28,818 nucleotides of DNA from a bacterium (GTDB taxonomy: Bacteria > CSSED10-310 > JAJRTK01): contig JAJRTK010000130.1 of NCBI GenBank assembly GCA_024278345.1, forward strand, positions 1 to 28,818. Direction: 5' to 3'. Both the position numbers and the translations under genes were made by a program. The notes under the pieces are model-generated. The model made no database searches. It had not been told where the DNA came from and saw only the letters and a list, made by a program, of their open reading frames with translations. Below, piece after piece: positions 16,026 to 23,761 of this stretch. The first letter of the stretch is position 1. Every line of letters begins with the position of its first letter.

Positions 16026-17786
16026 TCAATACCCGGCGGCCTGGCCGTCCTTTCTGGATTCGGAGGCTCCATAGTAGACGTCTTGTTCGGCATCGTAGAG
16101 GATTGCCTGGTATCCTCCGTAGGTGCCGACGGCCCAGCCCACCTGGTGGCCTTTTTGAACGAGTTCGCGGATGGATTCGTAGGGAATTCCGGTTTCCAGA
16201 ACGAGCCGTCCTCCATCCGTCATGACCTCCCCCGTGGGCTGCGAGGAACCCTGGTGAAGGATCCTCGGCGCGTCGCCAGCCTCCTGGAGGTTCATCCCGA
16301 AATCCAGCCAGTGGATGAGGATCTGGGCGTGGGCCTGGGGCTGGGTGGCGCCGCCCATGACGCCGAAGCTCATGAGAGGTTTTCCATCCCTGGTGACGAA
16401 GGCCGGAATGATGGTGTGGAAGGGGCGTTTTTTCGGCGCGTAGACGTTGGCGTGCCCTTCCTCCAGGGTGAAGAGCTCGCCTCGGTCCTGCAAGATGAAG
16501 CCCAGGCCATCGGGGGTCATTCCGGACCCCATTCCCCGGTAGTTGGACTGGATGAGGGAGACCATGTTCCGCTGGTTGTCAGCCACGGTGAGATAGATAG
16601 TATCCCCTTGGTCCAGGGCGGGGTTTCCGGAATCGTATCGTCTGGCGGCGCGGTGGGGATCGATGAGTTTCCGGCGGCGGGCCGCGTATTCCTTGGAGAT
16701 CAGACCCTGAATGGGAAGATTGGCGAAATCGGGATCGGCGTACCACCTGGCGCGGTCCTCGAAGACCAGCTTCTTGGCTTCCACGAAACGGTGGATGTAG
16801 TCCGCGCTCCCGAATCCCATAGCAGCAAGATCGAAGCCCTCCAAGATGTTCAGGATCTGGAGTGCGGCGATCCCCTGACCGTTGGGCGGCAATTCCCAGA
16901 GCGTGACACCGCGGTAATCGACGCCCAGCGGCTCCACCCATTCCGAGCGGTGGCTCGCCAGGTCTTCATAACTCAGAAATCCGCCATTTCGCTTCATATA
17001 GGCGGCGATGGTTTTCGCAATCTCCCCTTTGTAGAAAGCGTCCCGCCCGCCGGAGGCTATCTTGCGAAGGGTGGAGGCCAGGGCGGGGTTCTTGAAGATC
17101 TCACCCTTCCGGGGAGCCCTGCCGTCGATGGTGAAAATCTCCAGGAAGCCGGGCCACTTCCGTAGAATCGGGACGCTTCGATCCCAGTAGTAGGCGATAA
17201 GCTCGGTGACCGGGAAGCCCTCTTCGGCGTAGCGAATAGCGGGCTCCAGGATCCGGGACATGGGCAACTTACCGAAACGCCGGTGGAGCTCGAACCAGCC
17301 ATCGACGGCGCCGGGAACGGTGACGGGCAGCGGCCCGTAGGGTGGAATCTTCTCGAGGCCTCGTCTTTTCAGTTCGGCCAGGGAAAGGGAGGCTGGGGAG
17401 CGACCGCTGGCATTGAGGCCGTAGAGCTTCTTCGAACCATCGTGCCAGACGATGGCGAAAAGATCACCGCCCAGGCCGCAGCCCGTCGGCTCCATGAGCG
17501 CCAGAACCGCGTTGGCGGCGATGGCCGCGTCGATGGCATTGCCACCGGACTTGAGGATATCCAAGGCCACCTGCGTGGCCAGCGGCTGGCTGGTGGCGGC
17601 CATTCCATGCCTGGCCAAGACCTCCGAGCGCGTAGCAAAGGGGCGGCCGGTGATCCGATCCGCGGCCTTGGGCGCCACGGACCCGCCCAGTTCCAGGAGT
17701 AAGCCCGTCACCAAGGCCGGCAGGCCAAAACGGCCATGGCGAAACGGGGCCGGGAGACGAAAAAGCGGCAACGTGGCGATCTTCAC
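16026..17786 (-). CDS. ggt: Gamma-glutamyltransferase
   Basis: 586 residues, about the usual length for the family. It should cleave the gamma-glutamyl bond of glutathione-type peptides and pass the glutamyl group to water or an amino acid. By family, the proenzyme cuts itself before the catalytic Thr, here Thr396 in the GDTIYLTVAD segment. Other landmarks: GGNAIDAAIAAN near 80-91, the CGLGGDLFAI stretch, PPNGQGIAALQILNILEG, the glycine-rich oxyanion region GMGSGM, and MGGATQPQAHAQIL. The N-terminus is basic, then hydrophobic (FGLPALVTGLLLELGGSVA), compatible with export to the periplasm. The start codon is GTG with AAGGAG 9 bases upstream. It lies 34 bases after the sulfatase-fold gene and is the last of a five-gene operon. 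Family assignment is firm; the physiological substrate is not known. Confidence 0.93.
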   Translation of the reverse strand: MKIATLPLFRLPAPFRHGRFGLPALVTGLLLELGGSVAPKAADRITGRPFATRSEVLARHGMAATSQPLATQVALDILKSGGNAIDAAIAANAVLALMEPTGCGLGGDLFAIVWHDGSKKLYGLNASGRSPASLSLAELKRRGLEKIPPYGPLPVTVPGAVDGWFELHRRFGKLPMSRILEPAIRYAEEGFPVTELIAYYWDRSVPILRKWPGFLEIFTIDGRAPRKGEIFKNPALASTLRKIASGGRDAFYKGEIAKTIAAYMKRNGGFLSYEDLASHRSEWVEPLGVDYRGVTLWELPPNGQGIAALQILNILEGFDLAAMGFGSADYIHRFVEAKKLVFEDRARWYADPDFANLPIQGLISKEYAARRRKLIDPHRAARRYDSGNPALDQGDTIYLTVADNQRNMVSLIQSNYRGMGSGMTPDGLGFILQDRGELFTLEEGHANVYAPKKRPFHTIIPAFVTRDGKPLMSFGVMGGATQPQAHAQILIHWLDFGMNLQEAGDAPRILHQGSSQPTGEVMTDGGRLVLETGIPYESIRELVQKGHQVGWAVGTYGGYQAILYDAEQDVYYGASESRKDGQAAGY

Positions 17787-17820
17787 GGTGGAACTCTCCT
17801 TGGAGGCTCAGGGTCTCCAC

Positions 17821-20013
17821 TTATTCCGACAGATAACCGACGGATCGTAACGCATCGAGCTGTTCTTGGGAAGCCGCCCAGTCAGCCCCCTTTCCCGGAA
17901 CACTCGCTCCGGCGGCGTAACCCTCAAGCCAGTGGAGAAGGCGTTGCTCCGCCTCTCCCCTTGGCTCCTGGCAATTCAATTCCCCGGGATCGCTGGCTAA
18001 GTCGCAAACCCGCGGCCGGCCTTCAGGACCCAGGATCAGCTTCTTCCACCGATCTCGAACGGCAAAAACCGGACGGGAAAATCCCTTCTGGCCGGCAATC
18101 AGGTGAACGGGACCGGATCGCTCCTCGGAGACAGCCAGCTCCACGGGGCCGGCTTCCAAGGGTGGCGGAGCGCCAGAGGGCAGAGCAATTTCCGCCCACC
18201 GAAGGAGCGTCGAGAATAGCCCACGCGGCTCTCGAAGCCCGGCCTCCAACCTTCGCGATTCCCCTTCCATCGACTGAACTCTGGATGAATAAGTGGCCAA
18301 CGCGCCCCCGATGAGCTCCTGGTGCAGATAAAAAGCGTGGGCGATTGCCCCGTCGTGCTCGCCGAACAGCTCGCCGTGATCACTGACCAGGGCGATGCGA
18401 TAGGGCCGGCCGGTTCGTGCCTTCTCCATCGCCTCCACCAGGCGTCCCACCTGACGATCCAAGGTGGCCAACTCTCCTCGGTATCTCCGGCGCCATTCGT
18501 CCAACAGCTCCCGCGTCAACGGCACAGCCATCTCATCGCTGTACCATGGCTCCGGAAGAGTTTTCCTGGAAGCGCCGAACTGCCGCCGGAACTCCGGTGG
18601 CGGCGCGTAGGGCTGGTGGGCTTCGAAAAGATGCACGAAGAGGAAAAGTGGCTGATGAGATCTCCGCCCAAGCTCGTCCAGGGCAAAGGAAAGGGGCTCC
18701 TGTCCACTGCCGGGCCCAGCGATAAATTCGTGATAGAGATCAAAGCCCACCTGAAATCCGTATTGGAAATTCAGGATCTCAGCTCCTGAAATCCCCACGG
18801 TCCGGTAACCGGCGCGGGAGAAGATCTTCGCCAGGGTCTCCGCCGTCTCCGGGATGGCCCCCTGCTGAAACCCGATACCGTGAACCATGGGACGGCTTCC
18901 CAACATCAGGCTTCCATGGGAGGGCAAGGTCCAGGGGGAGGCGGTGACGACATCCGCGTACTGGGTGCCTCGCCGAAAAAGGCGGTCGAGGTTGGGCGTC
19001 CATGCGTCGGGGTCGCCGTAGGCGCCAAGATATCCGGCCCGGACGGTGTCCAGGGAAACCAGGAGGATATCGGGCTTCCGCGCCAGGCGCTCCGGGAAAA
19101 CCACGACGGAGCCGCTCACGGCCATCAGGCTCGACGGATCGCCCAAAATCTCCAAGGAGAGGACTCCCGATGCTCCACAATCCTTCGGCAAGGCCACGTC
19201 GATCTCTTCCCAGCCGCCACCCGGCGGCGGCCGAATGCGAAAAACCTCCCGGGCGCACTCTTCGCCGGCCCAGCGCAGGACAAGCTCCACGGGACTGCCC
19301 GTCAGCCCCCCCGTGGTCATCCGAAACCTGCTACCGGCAACCCGCGCAAGTTCCCAGCGCCAGCGCGTCCCGGGAACGGCCGGTACCGAGGGCCGGATCC
19401 CACCGCGCCAGGCGGCCCACCGCGATTTCATGCCCCATTCCCCTCCCACAACTCGCTTGAGGATCGACCCATCGCCGCCAATCTCCAAGCGGCGCCAGCG
19501 AACTGAAAGAGAGCGAGGATCCCCTTCTCCACGGCTCTCTCGCGGCGATGCCGCATCTTGAGCACGAAAGGTGATCCGGTGCCAGCCGACCGTCAACAGC
19601 CGGGAAGGAAGCCTCCAGGTCACGCGATTCCAGCGAAGCTCCAGCGGCACCGTCCCCACGGGCTCACCATCCAAAAGAAGCTCCAAGGGCTGGGGCAGGG
19701 GAAGCCCGGCGTACGGCTGCACCTCGCCTCGCACTCTCACTGGGCGCCGGGCCGTCTCTCCAATCCAAAGATGGATCTGCCCCTCCCTTCTCACCATCCA
19801 GCGCCATTCCCCCTCCCGGCCACGCTCCAAGAGGTCGAACCCTTGGCCCAAGGCGCCAATCACTTTTGGAATGCCTTCCAGCCGGCCGGGAAGCAGGGCC
19901 GGCGTCTCGGTTTCGCCGCCTCCGCAGAAAACGGCTCCCAAGAGAAGCAATGAACACAACGCGAAGCGACATCGGCAAAAAAAACTGGCTCGGCGGCCAA
20001 GGGCACGGAACAT
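17821..20013 (-). CDS. Sulfatase-fold (alkaline phosphatase superfamily) exported protein with Thr at the nucleophile site
   Basis: 730 residues. A basic N-terminus and hydrophobic stretch (LCSLLLLGAVFC) mark export, possibly as a lipoprotein with a non-canonical lipobox. Residues about 40-300 form a beta-rich region I do not recognise. The sulfatase domain begins near 315 with DILLVSLDTVRAGYLGAYG (metal-binding Asp322). It has SPWTLPSHG where sulfatases carry C/S-x-P-S-R, so the nucleophile position is Thr362 and cannot become formylglycine. A second metal motif, SDHGE, has Asp545 and His546. Thr at this site is typical of phosphoethanolamine and phosphoglycerol transferases and other phosphodiesterases of the superfamily, so sulfatase activity is unlikely. 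The longer frame from 20217 overlaps the patatin gene; ATG at 20013 has GGAGG 7 bases upstream and is clearly better. It lies 19 bases after the patatin gene. Confidence 0.88.
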   Translation of the reverse strand: MFRALGRRASFFCRCRFALCSLLLLGAVFCGGGETETPALLPGRLEGIPKVIGALGQGFDLLERGREGEWRWMVRREGQIHLWIGETARRPVRVRGEVQPYAGLPLPQPLELLLDGEPVGTVPLELRWNRVTWRLPSRLLTVGWHRITFRAQDAASPRESRGEGDPRSLSVRWRRLEIGGDGSILKRVVGGEWGMKSRWAAWRGGIRPSVPAVPGTRWRWELARVAGSRFRMTTGGLTGSPVELVLRWAGEECAREVFRIRPPPGGGWEEIDVALPKDCGASGVLSLEILGDPSSLMAVSGSVVVFPERLARKPDILLVSLDTVRAGYLGAYGDPDAWTPNLDRLFRRGTQYADVVTASPWTLPSHGSLMLGSRPMVHGIGFQQGAIPETAETLAKIFSRAGYRTVGISGAEILNFQYGFQVGFDLYHEFIAGPGSGQEPLSFALDELGRRSHQPLFLFVHLFEAHQPYAPPPEFRRQFGASRKTLPEPWYSDEMAVPLTRELLDEWRRRYRGELATLDRQVGRLVEAMEKARTGRPYRIALVSDHGELFGEHDGAIAHAFYLHQELIGGALATYSSRVQSMEGESRRLEAGLREPRGLFSTLLRWAEIALPSGAPPPLEAGPVELAVSEERSGPVHLIAGQKGFSRPVFAVRDRWKKLILGPEGRPRVCDLASDPGELNCQEPRGEAEQRLLHWLEGYAAGASVPGKGADWAASQEQLDALRSVGYLSE

Positions 20014-20032
20014 ACCGGTTCCTCCCCGCTCT

Positions 20033-21358
20033 TCACGCGTTTTGAGAAGTCTCTGGAGCTCGGATGAAGGCTTCCTGAGCAGTTCTTCCACCAGATCCGA
20101 AAAAGCGACGAATTCCCGCCTCTCGACACCGGGCATCCTTCCGGCCCAGCTCCACCAGCGCGGCAGCGAACTCCCCGTCAAACAAAACATAGGAAGCGAG
20201 ATCCGAGTCCAGGGCATTCACGGAGCTCGACATCCTGCGAAGCAGCCACCGAGTCCAGTATCCCACGCGCCAGCGGCCCAGGTTTTTCGCCAGGTGCTCC
20301 GCCGCCATCACCCCGATATCCACCGACGGCGAAAAGAAGAGCGTCTCGATCTTGTGGTAGCGGCTGCCCCGGGTCTCGACGAAGACTTTCTGCAACCGCT
20401 CGAACTGGTCCGGAGCCAAAGTCTTTTCCAGAGTCTCCACCAGGCGGTTGATGCGGCGGAGGGTCTGGAGATCGTGGACAATGGGATCCAGGAGAAGCGC
20501 GTCGAGCACTTTCCCCAGAAGAAAAACGGGGTCGGGATAGGATTCGGCAAAGCCGGTGAGAGTTTCCTCCATTCCCTTGAGGTCGGGAGTCTCCACCGAC
20601 CGCGCCGAAGAATCGTGGCGGAGAGAGACGACGATGAGCCGCTTCGCTCCGGACCTGAGAGCGGGAGAAATCGGCGTGTTGAATCGCAGCCCGCCGTCGC
20701 AATAGTAGAATGCGCCGACCTTCCGCGCCGGGAAGAGCACGGGGATTGCCGCCGAAGCCAGCACCTGATCGATGCCGATCTTCTGCTGGAATGCCTCCCG
20801 CGTGGGATCTCTTGACGGCCGATAGACGACTCCGGGCGCAAGCTCCGCGAAAACCGTCGTGCCACCGCTGCTCAGATGAAGGGCCGCCACAAAAAGAGCC
20901 TGCGCGGCGCCCGAATCGATGTTTTCCCGAAGCCGGTCCCAGAGAATCGCTTTCTTTAGAATCCGTTCCAAGGGCTCGGCATCGAGGATGGAACGGCCTA
21001 GGGTCCGCTTGTCCCGGCGCCCCGAGAAACGAGATGCCTGACGGCGCAACCAATCTCCTCCACGAAACCACTGCAGAATGACCAGAGGATCGACTCGCAG
21101 GAACTCCTCCATCTCCAGGCTAGACCAGAGGCGAACAAGCTCGGCCACGCCAAGATCCCCTCGATCCGCGCGGGAGGCCAGAAATGTGCCGTTGATGGCT
21201 CCCACACTGGTGCCGGCGAACATCCGCCAAGGGGGGGGATCTTTCTCTTCAAGGCCGAGGATTTCCACGATCCCCGCCACGAGCCCCGCTTCGTAAGCAC
21301 CCCGAGCACCGCCCCCGGACAAGACCAAAGCCGTTCGGTCGGAACCGTTTTGCCCCAT
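20033..21358 (-). CDS. Patatin-like phospholipase
   Basis: 441 residues. The patatin hydrolase domain occupies about 8-235: oxyanion glycine loop SGGGARG at 14-20, nucleophile elbow GTSVG with Ser51, and the dyad Asp221 in YYCDGG. The remaining 200 residues are helical and charged, without a recognised domain. No signal peptide is seen, so the protein may act in the cytoplasm or on the inner membrane, or leave by another route. Expected chemistry is hydrolysis of acyl esters of phospholipids. ATG at 21358 is preceded by AGGGG 7 bases away. It is 123 bases after the TPR lipoprotein gene and 19 before the sulfatase-fold gene, so it is probably cotranscribed with a set of envelope proteins. Confidence 0.92.
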   Translation of the reverse strand: MGQNGSDRTALVLSGGGARGAYEAGLVAGIVEILGLEEKDPPPWRMFAGTSVGAINGTFLASRADRGDLGVAELVRLWSSLEMEEFLRVDPLVILQWFRGGDWLRRQASRFSGRRDKRTLGRSILDAEPLERILKKAILWDRLRENIDSGAAQALFVAALHLSSGGTTVFAELAPGVVYRPSRDPTREAFQQKIGIDQVLASAAIPVLFPARKVGAFYYCDGGLRFNTPISPALRSGAKRLIVVSLRHDSSARSVETPDLKGMEETLTGFAESYPDPVFLLGKVLDALLLDPIVHDLQTLRRINRLVETLEKTLAPDQFERLQKVFVETRGSRYHKIETLFFSPSVDIGVMAAEHLAKNLGRWRVGYWTRWLLRRMSSSVNALDSDLASYVLFDGEFAAALVELGRKDARCREAGIRRFFGSGGRTAQEAFIRAPETSQNA

Positions 21359-21481
21359 CTTGCGACCCCTCTCTCTAGGTAAGGTGGTTGTTCTCTTTTT
21401 GGGTTGGGTTCCGCTCCCATCGGCGGCAGTCCGTCCGCCGCTACTCGCCTCTCACCGCCGCCATTGGAAGTGAGCCAACCA
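21359..21481. other. Intra-operon spacer with hairpin and dispersed motif
   Basis: A 123-base gap inside an otherwise tight minus-strand operon. It has an inverted repeat around 21421-21440 (CGGCGG with CCGCCG across about 8 bases) and, at 21396-21422, a copy of the motif also present at 5051-5077 and 6275-6300. It could attenuate transcription or hold an internal promoter; neither is demonstrated. Confidence 0.4.
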
Positions 21482-23761
21482 TCACCAAGGATTCCGGCAG
21501 GGCCGGCCCTGGCGATAAAGCCCAAGATTCTTCTGAAGCCGATGGATCAAACCGGGGGATGCCGTTTCCTTTCCTTTCTCCAAAAGCTCGGTCTGCAAGG
21601 AGACCGCTTTCTCCATCTGCCCGGATTCCGCCAAGGCCATGGCCAGAATCTCGGCATGGTTCACCGTCTGAAAGGCATTGTAAAGGCTGCTGGCCAGTTT
21701 CAAGGCGAGGCCGCCGTCCCGGATCCCGTCGTCGGGGGACGCGGCAAGGATCCGAGCCTCCGCCGCCGCCAAACGGGGTTCTTCGGGGGCGAACGCCCGG
21801 GCGATCTTTAACCAGCGAAGCGCTTCGGCGTCGCGGCCCAGCTTGGACAAAGCCGCCGCGAGAGTGACGCGGGCCGGAACGTCCTCGGGACTGAAGTCCA
21901 CCACCTTGCGGTACTCTTCCACCGCATCTTCCAACCGGCCCTGCCGCTCCAAGACACGGGCAAGACTCCAGTGGGCTTTCTTGTCCCCCGGCTTGAGGTC
22001 CAGCGATGCCCGAAAATGGTCCACGGAGCCTTGATAGTCCCCGGCTTCCGCCACCAGACGGCCCAGGTTGAAGTGCGCGGTTGCCTGAGCCTCGGGATTC
22101 TTGGAGGATTCCACGATCTCCCCGTAGATCTTCAGGACGTCGTCCCGCTGTCCCAAGTGGAGTAATACGAGAGCCAGGTCGAACCGTGCCCTGGAATCGG
22201 CCGGCCGTTCTCTGAGATCCCGCCGAAGCTCCGTCTCTAGCAGATTCAATCCGGCCCGGGCGGCCTCCCCCTTTCCCAGGGCGACGACAATCTCCTGGAT
22301 ACTCCGGCGTTGTCGAAGCCAGGGGGAAGCCTGCTCCAAAAGCCTTCCAAACCATCTTTCAGCCTCCTTCGTTCGATTCAAAGCACGAAGAAGGTCCGAA
22401 AGCTCCAGCACAATCTCCGGATTCTCCGGATCCAACTCCGCCGCACGCAAAAAATGGTCCACAGCCTCCCGGGGCCGGTGGAGCTTCCACAGGATCTCGC
22501 CCGCCCGACGGTGTGCTTCAGGATCAGCTTCGTGAAGCTCAAGAGCCTTGTTATATCTGGAGAGAGCATCCTTATTTTTTCCGTAGCTCAAGGCGTAAGC
22601 CCCAAGATTCGCCTGGGCCATGGCCGCCAGTTCGGGGTCGGGCTTGAGCTCCAGGAGCTTCACGTATTGCCTGGCGGCATCCTGATGCCGCCCGAGGCCG
22701 GCATAGACGAAAGCCAAGTCGTGGCGGGCAGCCGGGTTCTCCGGATCATTTTGGACCGCTTTTTCGAAGAGCTTCAGGGCCTCCTTGTATCGTTTTTGGT
22801 CCAGGAACCTCCGCCCTTGGGAAAGGATGGGTGAGACGCCCCTGGTGAGCTCCCGCACCGCTGCGATATGGGGATCCTTGAACTCCACCAGTGTGCGCCC
22901 ATGGAGCTTCAGGTGTTCTTCGGCCTTGGCCTCCTGGCCCAGCCGCCGGTAGGCCATACTCAGGGGATAGTGAATCGCCGTGGCCTCGGGCTGAAGCTTC
23001 AGGGCCTCCTCGAACCGGTCGGCGGCGGCGGAGTATCGGCCCTCCACCGACTCGATCTTCCCAAGCCCGACCAAAGCTGCAGCCGTGTCAGGTTTCAGAT
23101 CCAGGACCCGTTGAAAAAAGTGGCGGGCCTTTGCCGAACGGCCCAGCTCCGCCAGGGCCTCCGCCTCCAGAAGGAGAGCAGGCAGATCCTTGGGTTCCCG
23201 CGAAAGAGCGCGCTCACTCTGGACGACGGTCTCCTCCAACCGCCCGCGTTCCCGAGAGAGGCGGGCCAAATAATAGGGCCATAGAAATGCCTCCGGCTGG
23301 AGCCGCAGAGCATTCCGATAACAGACGGCAGCGCTGTCCAGGACCTCGTATGCATGGTAGAGCATCCCCATTTGCCCGATCACCTGGCCCGCTTCCGCCG
23401 GATCGGCATCCTTCCGCTGCAGCATGCTCTGGAGCAACTCCCACTGCCTCTCGAATTGTTCCACCGCCACATCTTCCAGGCCATCCAAGTCGGGCCTTGG
23501 TATCGGCTCTAGATCAGCCATGCCAGCAGGAGTGGGAAGAGGAGGCTCTTTCGGGGTTTCCTCGGGCCGCGGCGTGGCCAAAGATCCGAAAGATCTCTCT
23601 TCTCCAACGGAAGGTGTCCCTTCTCTTGCCCGTTGATTCTCCTGTCCCGTAGTCGGCTCGCCGGGCTGGTCACTGGTCGTGCAGGCCGCCAAATAGACCA
23701 GGGCCACCGCCAAACAGGCAACTTCGGGGATCCACCAAAGGCCACCCCTTTCACTTTTCAC
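21482..23761 (-). CDS. TPR-repeat lipoprotein
   Basis: 759 residues. I set the start at the GTG at 23761: the protein then begins MKSERGGLWW and has a hydrophobic stretch ending in the lipobox LAAC (Cys27), an excellent lipoprotein signal. GAGGT lies upstream, and an adjacent GTG at 23764 is equally possible. The longer frame from 23824 would bury the signal. After a proline-rich linker (about 30-90) come more than a dozen TPR units of about 34 residues (A..LxxxGRxxEAxxxFxxALxLxPxxxxA) running almost to the end. The start overlaps the 3' end of the ASPIC/UnbV gene by about 11 bases, so translation is coupled. TPR plus ASPIC/UnbV neighbours are a recurring pair in Acidobacteria and related groups; their job is not known. 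Expected location is the periplasmic face of a membrane, as a protein-binding scaffold. Confidence 0.9.
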   Translation of the reverse strand: MKSERGGLWWIPEVACLAVALVYLAACTTSDQPGEPTTGQENQRAREGTPSVGEERSFGSLATPRPEETPKEPPLPTPAGMADLEPIPRPDLDGLEDVAVEQFERQWELLQSMLQRKDADPAEAGQVIGQMGMLYHAYEVLDSAAVCYRNALRLQPEAFLWPYYLARLSRERGRLEETVVQSERALSREPKDLPALLLEAEALAELGRSAKARHFFQRVLDLKPDTAAALVGLGKIESVEGRYSAAADRFEEALKLQPEATAIHYPLSMAYRRLGQEAKAEEHLKLHGRTLVEFKDPHIAAVRELTRGVSPILSQGRRFLDQKRYKEALKLFEKAVQNDPENPAARHDLAFVYAGLGRHQDAARQYVKLLELKPDPELAAMAQANLGAYALSYGKNKDALSRYNKALELHEADPEAHRRAGEILWKLHRPREAVDHFLRAAELDPENPEIVLELSDLLRALNRTKEAERWFGRLLEQASPWLRQRRSIQEIVVALGKGEAARAGLNLLETELRRDLRERPADSRARFDLALVLLHLGQRDDVLKIYGEIVESSKNPEAQATAHFNLGRLVAEAGDYQGSVDHFRASLDLKPGDKKAHWSLARVLERQGRLEDAVEEYRKVVDFSPEDVPARVTLAAALSKLGRDAEALRWLKIARAFAPEEPRLAAAEARILAASPDDGIRDGGLALKLASSLYNAFQTVNHAEILAMALAESGQMEKAVSLQTELLEKGKETASPGLIHRLQKNLGLYRQGRPCRNPW

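Noticed and set aside
19571-20815. 414-residue open frame on the plus strand opposite the sulfatase-fold and patatin genes
   Set aside because: It crosses the boundary of two well-supported genes and contains no recognisable domain.
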